This document shows positions 1 through 9,082 of a DNA stretch of 64,000 nt, piece by piece. The stretch comes from Sphingomonas canadensis (GTDB lineage Bacteria; Pseudomonadota; Alphaproteobacteria; Sphingomonadales; Sphingomonadaceae). The stretch is from positions 62,001-126,000 of the forward strand of contig NZ_JAPDRA010000001.1 in NCBI RefSeq assembly GCF_026013525.1, given 5' to 3'. The notes beneath the pieces were generated by a model. It made no database searches, had not been told where the DNA came from, and saw only the letters and a program-made list of their open reading frames with translations. Positions within the stretch are counted from its first letter, which is position 1. Every line of letters starts with the position of its first letter. Position numbers and translations under genes: made by a program.

Positions 1-111
1 GACATGGTCGTTCGAGGCCCCGGCGAACAGCGCCAGCGTGCCGCGGCTGATCGGGCCGCGCTCGACTTCGGGCAGCGTATCGCCGATGGCCGGGTTCCAG
101 CGCTCCATCAT
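1..111 (-). CDS. MaoC-type hydratase, catalytic small subunit (partial, runs off the window)
   Basis: Only the first 37 residues are present; the rest lies beyond base 1. The fragment has the GPISRGTLALFAGASNDHV stretch, which aligns closely with the start of the complete protein at 15036-15431. It is therefore read as the half of a split MaoC (hot-dog) enoyl-CoA hydratase that carries the D-x4-H catalytic motif. Its ATG overlaps the stop of the next gene upstream (ATGA at 108-111), so the two subunits are translationally coupled. Family knowledge: such pairs form heteromeric hydratases acting on bulky CoA esters. The catalytic residues themselves are mostly outside the window. Confidence 0.8.
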   Translation of the reverse strand, partial: MMERWNPAIGDTLPEVERGPISRGTLALFAGASNDHV

Positions 112-578
112 GCCCCGGGCGCCGGGGCGCGCAGCACGAAGGTGGAATCGCATTCGATGCACAAGATGCCCGCCTTGTTCGCAAGGTCCGTCCGCTGCGC
201 GATGAAGCGCAACGCCCCGCCCTTCTTCTCGTACAGGTCGAGGATCTGGGTGGTGATCGTGACTTCGTCCTCGGCATAGAGCGTGGCGTAGTGATTGAAG
301 CCCTGCTCGGCGTGGAGCAGGTAACGGACATCGGCCCTTACCTGGACCAGCCCGTAAGCGGCCTGCTCCGGCGCCGCGTTCGACAAGGAGAAGGCGAATG
401 TCGGCGGCACCGGGATCGCGCGATGCCCGGCCGCCCGCGCCGCCGCCTCGTCGAAATAGACCGGATCGCGCTGGTCGGTCGCCTTCGCGAAGAATTTCAG
501 TTGCGCGGTATCGACGCGCACGACCGAGGGTTCCGACCGCCGCCCGATGAGCGCGCGATCGAAGGCCTGGGCGGTCAT
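108..578 (-). CDS. MaoC/FAS1-like dehydratase domain protein (non-catalytic hydratase subunit)
   Basis: A 156-residue single hot-dog domain resembling the N-terminal half of double hot-dog hydratases. It has the family stretch LKFFAKATDQRDPVYFDE near residues 28-45, followed by AAGHRAIPVPPTF. A second copy of the same arrangement occurs at 14585-15043. It probably pairs with the catalytic subunit starting at 111 and contributes the substrate pocket of a heteromeric enoyl-CoA hydratase. It starts inside the stop of the acyl-CoA ligase (575-578) and ends inside the start of the next gene, giving a tightly coupled ligase-hydratase operon. Substrate unknown. Confidence 0.85.
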   Translation of the reverse strand: MTAQAFDRALIGRRSEPSVVRVDTAQLKFFAKATDQRDPVYFDEAAARAAGHRAIPVPPTFAFSLSNAAPEQAAYGLVQVRADVRYLLHAEQGFNHYATLYAEDEVTITTQILDLYEKKGGALRFIAQRTDLANKAGILCIECDSTFVLRAPAPGA

Positions 579-2062
579 GCCGGTTCGAACTGGAACGCGC
601 GCCCGGCCGCCAGCCAGGCCCGCCGCTCCTCCTTCAGCGCCGTCCTGCGAACCTTGCCGGCATCGTCCCGCAACGGCGTCTCGCTGACTTCATAGGATGC
701 TGGCCATTTATATTTGGCCAGCCGTTCGGCGACATGCGCTGCGATCGCCGTGAGATCGGCCGCCGCGCCTTCGCGTGGATGGATGATCGCATGGACGCGC
801 TCGCCCAGGTCCGCGTCCGGCAGTCCGATGACCGCCGAGGTGGAGACCATGGGATGCTCCTCCAGCGTCGCCTCGACCTCGGCCGGATAGACGTTGACGC
901 CTCCGCGGATGATCAGGTCCGAGCGGCGATCGGCCAGGAACAGATACCCATCCTCGTCGAGATGGCCCAGGTCGCCGATCGAATAGCCGCCCGATGCGTC
1001 CTTCTTGGCATCCGCGCCGATGTAGCGGAACTTGCCTGAGCCCGCGGCCGGGAAATGGACTTCGCCGACCTCACCCGGGGCGGCCTCGCTCCCGTCCTCG
1101 CGAAGGATCCGCACCACACCCGGCGCGGGCTTGCCGACCGAACCCGGCTTGAGGAGCCATTCCCGCCCGGTGATCGCGGAACCGCCGCCGCCTTCGGTGC
1201 CGCCATAAGCCTCGAAGATCCTGTCCGGCCCCAGCCAGTCGATCCAGGCACGCTTCACCCATTGCGGGCACGGCGCCGACATGTGCCAGACGAATTTGAG
1301 CGACGAGACATCATAGGCGTTGCGCACGCTTTCCGGCAGCGCCCAGATGCGTTGCATCATCGTCGGCACCATTACGGTGAACTCGATCCGGTGGCGCTCG
1401 ATCAGCCGCAGGCATTCCTCGGCGTCGAACCGCGTCAGGCCAACCACATGCGTGCCCGCCAGCAGCGCGAAGCTGGTGAATAGGAACGGCATGTTGTGAT
1501 AGAGCGGCCCCGGGTTGAGCATCGCTCCCTCGGGTGGCAATCCCAGCCCCGCAAAGAGCGGAGCGTCGGGATCGATAGAGGCCGGCATATTGTCCAGGAT
1601 GATCTTCGGCCGCCCGCTGGAGCCACCACTCGCGACCGCCTTCCAATGCTTGGCTGCGGCGTCTTCCACCGGGGCGTCGCTGAATGCGTCCAGCGCGGTG
1701 CCGGGGGCTATCTGCGGGCCGTCATAAGCCGCCGGAAGCGTGCCGATCACCGCGGCAGGCCGAGCGAGCGCGAGCATTTCCCCCGCTTCCCGGCCGGGCA
1801 GCTTGGGCGGCAACAGGCACGGCGTCGCCCCCGCCTTCCACACGCCGATAACCGCCTCATGGAACTCGCTGCCGTTGGGCAGCATCACCACCACCAGATC
1901 GTCCTGCTTCACGCCCAGCGAGGCGAGCATCCGCGCGCGCCGGTTGGAGCGCCGGTCGAGCTCGTCCCAGGTCAGCGAGCCGTCCGGATAGGTCACCGCA
2001 GGTGCCGAGCCCTTTCGCCGGGCGTGGTCCTGAATGATCGACGATAGGGACTTGAGCGCCAT
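575..2062 (-). CDS. AMP-forming acyl-CoA ligase
   Basis: A 495-residue member of the ANL superfamily that would activate a carboxylic acid as acyl-AMP and then acyl-CoA in the cytoplasm. The phosphate-binding loop is SGGSSGRPK (about 145-153) rather than the usual SGTTGxPK. YGGTE (286-290) is the adenine/AMP motif, and the C-terminal hinge region with DLGHLDEDGYL and a lysine in DDAGKVRR is complete. It is a clear paralogue of the divergent ligase at 3231-4733; both share a P/S-CPQW and AWIDWLGPDRIFE block. It is the first gene of a coupled ligase-MaoC-MaoC operon. Upstream gene 2092-2913 may be cotranscribed (29-bp gap). Substrate not predictable. Confidence 0.9.
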   Translation of the reverse strand: MALKSLSSIIQDHARRKGSAPAVTYPDGSLTWDELDRRSNRRARMLASLGVKQDDLVVVMLPNGSEFHEAVIGVWKAGATPCLLPPKLPGREAGEMLALARPAAVIGTLPAAYDGPQIAPGTALDAFSDAPVEDAAAKHWKAVASGGSSGRPKIILDNMPASIDPDAPLFAGLGLPPEGAMLNPGPLYHNMPFLFTSFALLAGTHVVGLTRFDAEECLRLIERHRIEFTVMVPTMMQRIWALPESVRNAYDVSSLKFVWHMSAPCPQWVKRAWIDWLGPDRIFEAYGGTEGGGGSAITGREWLLKPGSVGKPAPGVVRILREDGSEAAPGEVGEVHFPAAGSGKFRYIGADAKKDASGGYSIGDLGHLDEDGYLFLADRRSDLIIRGGVNVYPAEVEATLEEHPMVSTSAVIGLPDADLGERVHAIIHPREGAAADLTAIAAHVAERLAKYKWPASYEVSETPLRDDAGKVRRTALKEERRAWLAAGRAFQFEPA

Positions 2063-2091
2063 GTCTTGCGTTTCCGGTTCGCTGGGCGGGC

Positions 2092-2913
2092 TCAGGCCGG
2101 CATGGCGTCGAGCAACGCCTTGGTCCGCGCCTCTATCAGCTCCTTCACCACGCGATCGGTGTGGATATACAATCCGTTCTCGCGCACCGCCTTCAGCACC
2201 ATCTCGCCGACATCGTCGATGCTGACGCCCTGCTTCAGATATTCGGTCATCATCGCCCGCCGTTCCGCCCCGCGCTTCTTCTGCTCTTCGGACAGCGCCA
2301 GGCCGACGGTGGGCGCATTATCCGCCGAACGCTGGACGATGTCGGTCGCGACCGGCCCCGGGCAGAGCACGGTCACGCCGATCCCCGCGGGCGCCAGCTC
2401 GGCGTTCAGCGATTCCGACATGCCCACCACGCCATATTTGGCGGTGCAGTACAGCACGCCCGAACCGGTCGCGACGAGGCCCGCGCCGGAGGCGGTGTTG
2501 ACGATGTGCCCGCCCTGCCGGCGCTCGACCATGCGCGGCAGGAAGGTCTGGATGCCGTTGATCACGCCATACAGATTGATGCCGATCCCCCAGTCCCAGA
2601 GATCATAGGTCATCTTGTCGGCCGGGGCGCCGCCCGCGACGCCGGCATTGTTGAACAGCAGCGATACGGGGCCCAGGGCGCTCTCGACCGCCTCCGCGGT
2701 CGCCGCATAGGCTTCGCGGTCGCGCACGTCGAGCTGATAGGTCTCTACCGGGGTGATCGCTTCCAGTTCGGCCTTGGCGCGAGCGAGCGCTGCGGCGTCG
2801 AGATCGACCAGGGCCAGCTTGGCGCCGGCGCGCGCGAAGCTCCGCGCAATGCCCAGACCGATGCCGTTGGCCCCGCCCGTGATGAATGCGGTGCGCCCTT
2901 GCACGTCGGTCAT
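2092..2913 (-). CDS. SDR-family NAD(P)-dependent oxidoreductase
   Basis: A 273-residue classical short-chain dehydrogenase: TGGANGIG cofactor motif close to the N terminus, NNAG, and YCTAK as the catalytic Tyr-x3-Lys. The ATG at 2913 is chosen because GGGAGAGG lies 7-8 bases upstream and the protein then begins directly before the Rossmann strand; an in-frame extension to 3138 has no family similarity. It heads the leftward operon and is divergent from the ligase at 3231. It would oxidise or reduce a hydroxy/keto group on the activated substrate (inference from neighbours). Confidence 0.88.
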   Translation of the reverse strand: MTDVQGRTAFITGGANGIGLGIARSFARAGAKLALVDLDAAALARAKAELEAITPVETYQLDVRDREAYAATAEAVESALGPVSLLFNNAGVAGGAPADKMTYDLWDWGIGINLYGVINGIQTFLPRMVERRQGGHIVNTASGAGLVATGSGVLYCTAKYGVVGMSESLNAELAPAGIGVTVLCPGPVATDIVQRSADNAPTVGLALSEEQKKRGAERRAMMTEYLKQGVSIDDVGEMVLKAVRENGLYIHTDRVVKELIEARTKALLDAMPA

Positions 2914-3230
2914 ATAAGCCTCTCCCAACTTCGTTTCTGGCGAAAAACCATCGCTTCCGCACAGGGGCAAGGAGCGTGATCCCGCTGGAACGCTAGGCCA
3001 GCGCCAGCCATTCGCGAAATGCAAAGACCGGATGGGCAATGCCCGGCGGGAATGCCTGGCCATCGCGGCCTCGCGTCCCGGATCCGCCCGACAGCCATGC
3101 GCGCCAGGCATGTGTGGCCCGGTTTTATCCGGCCTCAAGCCAGCCGCTTCCGGTTAGCATTCGACAAGACCAGAGCGAATGGACCGGTAGATCGCGCGCC
3201 ATATTCGCCGCCCGCGAGAGGAGCGTGGAG
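2914..3230. promoter_or_regulatory. Divergent promoter region between SDR and acyl-CoA ligase genes
   Basis: These 317 bases separate two divergent operons and hold no convincing gene. Visible structure: an inverted repeat ATGCCTGGC (3052-3060) / GCCAGGCAT (3103-3111) with a 42-base spacer, and a small palindrome GGGCAATGCCC at 3034-3044. Either could be an operator, but no regulator gene is adjacent, so this is only a suggestion. No clear -35/-10 pair stands out. Confidence 0.35.
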
Positions 3231-4733
3231 TTGGAGAACGACAGTCTGGACCTCGCGCCGGCGGGAAGTTCGCCAAGGCCGGTCGGCGAACTGCTCGCCT
3301 ATCACGCGGCCCGGGGTCCGGCGCGGCCCGCGGTGACCTTCGACGGCGTTTCAACCAGCTATGCCGAGCTCGACGCCCGATCGAACCGCAAGGCGCGCCA
3401 GCTCGCGGCGCTTGGGGTCGGAGAAGGCGATGTCGTCACGCTTGCCGTGCCGAACGGCACCGGCTTTTTCGAAACCGTATTCGCGGTCTGGAAGCTCGGC
3501 GCGACGCCGAACAACGTCTCCTCGAAATTGCCTCCGGCCGAGCTGCGCGCGATCGTGGAACTTGCCAGGCCGCGCCTGATCATCGGCGAGGAGAATGCGC
3601 GGGTCGAGGGATGGGATTTCCTGTCCACCAGCGCGTGCCCCGACGCCACGCTGTCCGCCGGCGCGCTGCCGTCCAGAACCGCGCCACGATGGAAGATCCA
3701 GACAAGTGGCGGATCGACAGGACGGCCCAAGCTGATCGTCGACCGCAATCCCGGCCTTTTCGATCCGGATTTGCCGCTTATGGGTCAGGTTTCCGGCGAG
3801 ACGATGTTGAACCCCGGGCCGATGTATCACAACGCCCCGTTCGTGGCGTCCTGCCACTGCCTGTTCACCGGCGGGCATGTCGTTGAAATGGGGCGGTTCG
3901 ATCCCCTGCGCGCGCTGGAACTGATCGAGCGGCACAGGGTCGGCTGGGTCAATTTCGTGCCGACGATGATGCACCGCATCTGGCGATTGCCGGCCGACCG
4001 GCGCACCGCCTTCGACGTCTCGAGCCTCCGCGTCGTCTGGCACATGGCCTCGGTCTGCCCGCAATGGCTGAAACAGGCGTGGATCGACTGGCTGGGCCCC
4101 GACAGGATCTTCGAGATGTATGGCGGGACAGAGGTGACCGGAGTGACCGTGATCACCGGCCGCGAATGGCTCACGCACAAGGGCTCGGTCGGCAAGATCC
4201 AGGCCGGAGCGAAGATGTGCGTGCTGGACGAACAGGGCCGCGAATGCGCGCCTGGCGAGGTCGGCGAGATCTATTTCCTGCCGGAGAAGGGCCCGAACTC
4301 GACCTACGAATATATCGGCGCCGAGGCGAAACGGGTCGGCGACTGGGAAACCTATGGCGATCTCGGCCATGTCGATGCGGACGGCTATCTCTATATCGCC
4401 GACCGGCGGACCGACATGATCGTATCGGGCGGGGCGAACATCTTCCCCGCCGAAGTGGAAGCCGCGCTGGATCAGCATCCGGACGTCCTCTCCTCGATCG
4501 TGATCGGCCTGCCCGACCCCGATCTCGTCCAGCGCACCCACGCCATCGTCCAGATCGCGGAGGAGGCGCGCGGACGCACCGATGCCGATGCCCTGCGCGA
4601 ATTCCTGTCGAGCAGGCTGGTCCGGTACAAGATTCCCCGCACCTTCGAATTCGCGGACCGGAATCTGCGCGACGATGCCGGAAAGGCCCGCCGCTCGCAG
4701 CTTCGCGACGAGCGGATCGCCCATGCTTCCTAG
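3231..4733 (+). CDS. AMP-forming acyl-CoA ligase (paralogue of 575-2062)
   Basis: A roughly 500-residue ANL-family ligase. TSGGSTGRPK (about 158-167) is the phosphate loop, with the same SGG variant as its divergent paralogue. EMYGGTE and DLGHVDADGYLYIADRRTD follow in order. I choose the TTG at 3231 because GAGAGGAG (3216-3223) is 7 bases upstream; the GTG at 3225 is too close to that ribosome site, and the longer reading to 3039 runs into sequence unlike any ligase. It leads the rightward operon with an SDR and a crotonase, so its product is probably hydrated and oxidised by them. Substrate unknown. Confidence 0.88.
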   Translation: MENDSLDLAPAGSSPRPVGELLAYHAARGPARPAVTFDGVSTSYAELDARSNRKARQLAALGVGEGDVVTLAVPNGTGFFETVFAVWKLGATPNNVSSKLPPAELRAIVELARPRLIIGEENARVEGWDFLSTSACPDATLSAGALPSRTAPRWKIQTSGGSTGRPKLIVDRNPGLFDPDLPLMGQVSGETMLNPGPMYHNAPFVASCHCLFTGGHVVEMGRFDPLRALELIERHRVGWVNFVPTMMHRIWRLPADRRTAFDVSSLRVVWHMASVCPQWLKQAWIDWLGPDRIFEMYGGTEVTGVTVITGREWLTHKGSVGKIQAGAKMCVLDEQGRECAPGEVGEIYFLPEKGPNSTYEYIGAEAKRVGDWETYGDLGHVDADGYLYIADRRTDMIVSGGANIFPAEVEAALDQHPDVLSSIVIGLPDPDLVQRTHAIVQIAEEARGRTDADALREFLSSRLVRYKIPRTFEFADRNLRDDAGKARRSQLRDERIAHAS

Positions 4734-4798
4734 CCCTGGGTGCGGATCGAAACAGCGCCAGCCCTGGCCATCGAAACCAACTGAAGAGAGGTCCCAAA

Positions 4799-5563
4799 AT
4801 GGAAATCAACGGAGCCGGCGCGATCGTCACCGGCGGCGCGTCGGGTCTTGGCGGCGCCACCGCCGCGCGGCTGGCAAGGGCGGGTGCCAAGGTAGCGATC
4901 TTCGATCTCAACTCCGATCTGGGTGAACAACACGCCAAGGCAATCGGAGGCGTATTCCTGAAAGTCGACGTCACCGATGAACGATCGGTCGAGGCTGCGA
5001 TCGAGCAAGCCGAAGGCCTGAACGGCAAGGCCCGGATCCTGGTGAATTGTGCCGGCATCGGCCCGCCGGCCAAGGTGATCGGCCGCGACGGCAAGGCGAT
5101 CCCGCTCGCCGACTTTTCCCGCGTGGTCGGGATCAATCTGCTGGGCAGCTTCAACGTGCTGTCGAAATTCGCCGCGCGAATCCACGATGCCGAACCCGCC
5201 GGGGGAGAGGAACGCGGCGTGATCGTCAACACCGCCAGCATCGCCGCCTTCGACGGCCAGATCGGCCAGGCCGCCTATGCCGCGTCCAAGGGCGGCGTCG
5301 TTGGGATGACCCTGCCGGTCGCCCGGGAACTTGCCCGCTATGGGATCCGCGTGATGACGATCGCACCCGGCCTGTTCATGACCCCGCTCCTCGCCGGATT
5401 GCCGCAGGAGGCGCAGGATTCGCTGGGCAGGCAGGTCCCCTTCCCGAGCCGCCTGGGCCAGCCCGACGAGTTCGCCCAGCTGGTCGAGAGCATCGTCACC
5501 AACCCGATGCTGAACGGCGAGGTGATCCGCCTCGACGGCGCGATCCGCATGGCGCCGAAATAG
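4799..5563 (+). CDS. SDR-family 3-hydroxyacyl-CoA dehydrogenase-like protein
   Basis: A 254-residue SDR with VTGGASGLGG at residues 10-19, NCAG, a serine in NTASIAAF and YAASK as the catalytic Tyr/Lys. The longer inserted segment between NCAG and the active site (a GEERGV loop) resembles HSD10-type 3-hydroxyacyl-CoA dehydrogenases; this sub-assignment is tentative. The ATG at 4799 follows a GAAGAGAGG ribosome site. It lies between a ligase and an enoyl-CoA hydratase, which fits the third step of a beta-oxidation-type cycle. Confidence 0.85.
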   Translation: MEINGAGAIVTGGASGLGGATAARLARAGAKVAIFDLNSDLGEQHAKAIGGVFLKVDVTDERSVEAAIEQAEGLNGKARILVNCAGIGPPAKVIGRDGKAIPLADFSRVVGINLLGSFNVLSKFAARIHDAEPAGGEERGVIVNTASIAAFDGQIGQAAYAASKGGVVGMTLPVARELARYGIRVMTIAPGLFMTPLLAGLPQEAQDSLGRQVPFPSRLGQPDEFAQLVESIVTNPMLNGEVIRLDGAIRMAPK

Positions 5564-5617
5564 GCGGACCCCGGCCGGGTGTCCGGCCCAGATCAACCAG
5601 CATCCTGAAAGATCCCG

Positions 5618-6394
5618 ATGACCCGAACCTATGTAGATGTGAGCCGCGAAGGCCCGCTCACGATCCTCACGATCAACCGACCCGAGGCGCATAATGCGCT
5701 GAACGCCGAGTCCCATCTCGAACTGCAGGCCGTATTCGATGATTTCGCCGCCGACGACGCGCAATGGGTGGCAATCATCACCGGCGCGGGCTCCAGGGCC
5801 TTTTGCGCCGGCCACGACCTGAAGCAGCAGGCGGCCGGCGGCGGTCTGGATCTGCCAGCCAAGGGGTTCGCGGGGCTCACCTCGCGCTTCGACCTCGCGA
5901 AGCCCGTCATCGCCGCCGTCAACGGCGTCGCGATGGGGGGTGGATTCGAGATCGCGCTCGCCTGCGATCTGGTGATCGCCGCGTCCAACGCCGTCTTCGC
6001 GCTTCCGGAACCGCGCGTCGGCCTTGCGGCGCTGGGCGGCGGAATCCAGCGCCTGCCGCGCGCGATCGGATTCCATCGTGCGATGGAACTGATGCTTACC
6101 GGAAGGCGGGTGACCGCGGCGGAGGGGCTCGCGCTCGGCTTTGTCAACGAGGTCGTCGAAGGCGACGTGCTGGACGCTGCCCGGTGCTGGGCGGCGACGA
6201 TCCTCGAAGGCAGCCCCATGTCGGTGCGCGCCACCAAGGAAGCCGCGCTGCGCGGGCTCGACACACCGCTGGCGGACGGAATCCGCGAGCAGTTCAGCTA
6301 TCCGGCGATGCAGGCGATGCTCGCGTCGCAGGATGCGGTGGAAGGCCCGGCGGCATTCGCCGCGAAGCGCCTGCCGCAATGGAAGGGGCGCTGA
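5618..6394 (+). CDS. Enoyl-CoA hydratase/isomerase (crotonase family)
   Basis: A 258-residue crotonase. FCAGHDLK forms one half of the oxyanion hole and ALGGGIQRLPR the second. Both acidic residues expected of a true hydratase are in place: Glu131 in LPEPR and Glu157 in AMELML, matching rat ECH Glu144/Glu164 by motif. It should add water to a 2-enoyl-CoA. It is the last gene of the ligase-SDR-crotonase operon and converges on the hydrolase at 6448; the 53-base gap has a GC-rich imperfect hairpin but no T-tract. Confidence 0.9.
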   Translation: MTRTYVDVSREGPLTILTINRPEAHNALNAESHLELQAVFDDFAADDAQWVAIITGAGSRAFCAGHDLKQQAAGGGLDLPAKGFAGLTSRFDLAKPVIAAVNGVAMGGGFEIALACDLVIAASNAVFALPEPRVGLAALGGGIQRLPRAIGFHRAMELMLTGRRVTAAEGLALGFVNEVVEGDVLDAARCWAATILEGSPMSVRATKEAALRGLDTPLADGIREQFSYPAMQAMLASQDAVEGPAAFAAKRLPQWKGR

Positions 6395-6447
6395 AGCTCA
6401 GGCCGCTGGCGGGCGGGTAAGGCCAGCCAGCGGGCCGCGCGGCTTCG

Positions 6448-7305
6448 TCATGCCGCCGGAAAATGCCGGTCGAGAAACGACGCTACTCCTGCGCTGAATG
6501 CGTCGTTGCGGTCGCCCGCGACCATATGGCCCGCACCCGGCACTTCATGGACTTCGGTCTGCGGCACCAGCCGGCGCATCTCGGCAATGCCTTCGTCATC
6601 GACGATGTCGCTATGCTCGCCGCGCACGACCAGGGTCGGCACGGACACCCGCTTGCTGATCTCGATCAAGGCATCGACACGCGACGGCGGCTCACTGCTC
6701 GGCGACACCTCCAGCATGCGCGGATCCCAATGCCAGTAAAGCCGCCCGTCGGCTCGCAGGCGCAGATTCTTGCGCAGACCGGACGGGTCCCGCGGCCGCG
6801 GGCGATCTGGATTGTAGCGCACCACCGCCTCCACCGCCTCTTCCAGCGTTGCGAAGCCATCGCGGTGCCCGGTCATGAAATCGCGGATTTTCTGCACCCC
6901 GGCTGTCGCGACGCGCAGGACGATATCGACCATCACCAGCGCCTGCCCGGCGGGCGGGCTGGTGCTGCCGATCGCATAGAAGCTGGTCATCCCGCCCATT
7001 GATGCGCCGACGAAGGCAGCGGGCCCGGGCACCGTCTCACGAACCGCGCGCAGATCGGATGCGAGCGCCTGGATCGAATAATCCCCCTCCGGCGACCAAT
7101 CGCTGTCGCCATGGCCACGGGCATCATAGTTGATGACGAAATAGCCGCGCTCGACCAGCCGATGCATGGTTCGCGCCCAGGAATGACGGGTCTGGCCGCC
7201 ACCATGGAGCAGGATCACCGCCGGCGCCCCCGGGCGCCCGCCGGCATCTCCGGCGAGCGTGAGACCATCCGGCGTCGCGAAGCGCTGGCGGGTATAGCTG
7301 CTCAT
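6448..7305 (-). CDS. Alpha/beta hydrolase
   Basis: A 285-residue alpha/beta-hydrolase with HGGGQTRHSW for the oxyanion region, nucleophile elbow GASMGG (Ser102), an acid in EHSDIVD and the histidine in PGAGHMV. No signal peptide, so cytoplasmic. Likely hydrolyses an ester, lactone or thioester in the neighbouring pathway, but the class is too broad to name a substrate. It lies 93 bases downstream of the thiolase-like gene in the same orientation, and converges with the crotonase operon. Confidence 0.85.
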   Translation of the reverse strand: MSSYTRQRFATPDGLTLAGDAGGRPGAPAVILLHGGGQTRHSWARTMHRLVERGYFVINYDARGHGDSDWSPEGDYSIQALASDLRAVRETVPGPAAFVGASMGGMTSFYAIGSTSPPAGQALVMVDIVLRVATAGVQKIRDFMTGHRDGFATLEEAVEAVVRYNPDRPRPRDPSGLRKNLRLRADGRLYWHWDPRMLEVSPSSEPPSRVDALIEISKRVSVPTLVVRGEHSDIVDDEGIAEMRRLVPQTEVHEVPGAGHMVAGDRNDAFSAGVASFLDRHFPAA

Positions 7306-7398
7306 TCCACGCTCCTCGAAACCGCGCGTCGGCCGTCCCGCATTGAGTCCGGCCGACGCGCCAGGCGTAGCACTGAACCGGCTATGATCGGTTCAGCG

Positions 7399-8559
7399 TT
7401 ACGCCTTTTCGAGGACGTGTACGACACAGGCGGTGCCGAGGCCGGTCATGCCGCCGACGACATGGGTCAGCCCGATCTTCGCATTCTCAACCTGGCGCGC
7501 GCCCGCCTCGCCGCGAAGATGGAGCGAGATCTCGTAGAGATTTGCGATCCCCGTGGCGCCGAGCGGGTGGCCCTTGGAAAGCAGGCCGCCTGAGAGGTTG
7601 ACCGGGATCCGGCCCCCCATCGCGGTCGCGCCGGTATCCACCATCATCCCCGCCTCTCCCTCGCCGCAGATGCCGAGGTTTTCGTAATGCACCATCTCGG
7701 CGGTGGCGAAGCAATCGTGCAGCTCGATCAACTGCACGTCCTGCGGGCCCACGCCGGCCTGTTCATAGGCGGCGTTGGCGGCGTTGCGGGTGGTCAGATT
7801 GAAATCGGTGATTGCGTCCTGGCGCGGGGTAAAGGGCGTGCTGGTCATCTGCGACGCACGCACGCGGATCGCGCGGCCCATCAGCCCCAGTTCCTTCACC
7901 TTCTTCTCCGAAGCGATGATCGCCGCCGCCGCGCCGTCGACGTTGATCGAGCACATCAGCTTGGTGTTGGGATAGGAGATCATCTCCGACGCCATCACCT
8001 CCTCCAGCGGAGTCTCGCGGCGGCTCATCGCCTTGGGGTTGAAGGTCGAGTGATGGTGGTTCTTGACCGCGATCTTCGCGAACTGCTCAAAGGTCGTGCC
8101 ATATTTGCGGTGATGCTCCATCCCGATCTGGGAGAACATCGCGGGCGTCGTCATCGATCCGATCACGCCTTCCTCGATGAAACCGTCGCCCCGCCCGGCG
8201 GCGCCCAGCAGGCCGCGGCCCATCTGCTCCACGCCGACCGCCAGGACGAGGTCGTACATGCCGCCCTTGACCGCGAAATAGCCCTCGCGGAACGCCGTGC
8301 CACCGCTGGCGCAGGCATTGGCGGTGTTGACCACCGGAATGCCGGTCTCGCCGATCTCGTGCAGGATCTGCTGGCCGATCATCATGAACGCCTGCAACTG
8401 GTTGCCGCAATACAGCGCCTGCATGTCCTGGATCGTCAGCCCCGCGTCGTCGAGCGCAAGAAGCGCGGCCTCGGCGCCAAGCTGCGCCGTGGTCCGGTTC
8501 GGATAGCGTCCGAACGGGGTCATATCGATCCCGACGATATAGACGTCCTCGCTCATCAT
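7399..8559 (-). CDS. SCP-x/Ltp thiolase-like protein, probable retro-aldolase subunit
   Basis: A 386-residue thiolase-fold protein of the lipid-transfer-protein group. The nucleophile cysteine is in NACASGG (Cys83); ELHDCFATAE and GGLLSKGHPLGATG are characteristic. The lack of the classical C-terminal thiolase Cys motif and the coupling to a DUF35 protein point to the Ltp2/DUF35 type, which cleaves a beta-hydroxyacyl-CoA to a carbonyl compound plus acetyl- or propionyl-CoA in steroid side-chain degradation. That role is inference. Its start overlaps the DUF35 stop (ATGA), as in the known two-protein complexes. A beta-ketothiolase role remains possible. Confidence 0.85.
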   Translation of the reverse strand: MMSEDVYIVGIDMTPFGRYPNRTTAQLGAEAALLALDDAGLTIQDMQALYCGNQLQAFMMIGQQILHEIGETGIPVVNTANACASGGTAFREGYFAVKGGMYDLVLAVGVEQMGRGLLGAAGRGDGFIEEGVIGSMTTPAMFSQIGMEHHRKYGTTFEQFAKIAVKNHHHSTFNPKAMSRRETPLEEVMASEMISYPNTKLMCSINVDGAAAAIIASEKKVKELGLMGRAIRVRASQMTSTPFTPRQDAITDFNLTTRNAANAAYEQAGVGPQDVQLIELHDCFATAEMVHYENLGICGEGEAGMMVDTGATAMGGRIPVNLSGGLLSKGHPLGATGIANLYEISLHLRGEAGARQVENAKIGLTHVVGGMTGLGTACVVHVLEKA

Positions 8560-9002
8560 GCTTCTCCCTGTGCTTGAGCCGGCTGGGCGGGTACGAAGAA
8601 ATAGCTCACGAACGGCTTGCCTTCAGGGCCGGTTTGGCCGGTATCGCGAAAGACGACATCGACCGGCATATCGGGCGGCAGCTTCGCCGGATCGGGCTCG
8701 GCCTCCAGCAACGTGCCGCGCAGCGAGCCGCCCTCGTCGAGGTCCACGATCGCCGCGACGAAGGGCACCTTGACCCCCGGATAGCTGCGGTGGACGATCG
8801 TATAGTTGTAGAGCTTGCCCTTGGTGCCGAGCCGCACCGCCTCGATCGTGTCGCGGCGGCAGCAGGCGGAACATGCCATGCGCTCGCCCGGGAAGGTGTT
8901 TCCACAATTCGAGCATCGGCTCCCAGCGATGAACGGCCGGCCATCGTCGCCGATCCTGATCACGGGGGCCGCGGGCAGGAACCCGCTGAAATCACTGGCC
9001 AT
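8556..9002 (-). CDS. DUF35 Zn-ribbon/OB-fold protein
   Basis: 148 residues: a zinc ribbon with CSNCG and, after FPGERMA, CSACC near residues 28-47, then an OB-fold ending in a VVFRDTG strand. These proteins partner SCP-x-like thiolases and are needed for aldolase activity in characterised cases such as ChsH2(DUF35)-Ltp2. The ATG at 9002 is preferred over an upstream TTG at 9008 because AGAGAGG is then 9 bases away. The 4-base overlap with the thiolase-like gene supports complex formation. It is the only DUF35 gene in the window, although two Ltp-like genes are present. Confidence 0.87.
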   Translation of the reverse strand: MASDFSGFLPAAPVIRIGDDGRPFIAGSRCSNCGNTFPGERMACSACCRRDTIEAVRLGTKGKLYNYTIVHRSYPGVKVPFVAAIVDLDEGGSLRGTLLEAEPDPAKLPPDMPVDVVFRDTGQTGPEGKPFVSYFFVPAQPAQAQGEA

Positions 9003-9082
9003 GGGCAATCACCTCTCTAAACAAAATAATGGCGTCTGAAACTGATGCGCGGAGCCGGTGCCGCGCATGCTTCAGCCTGGAG

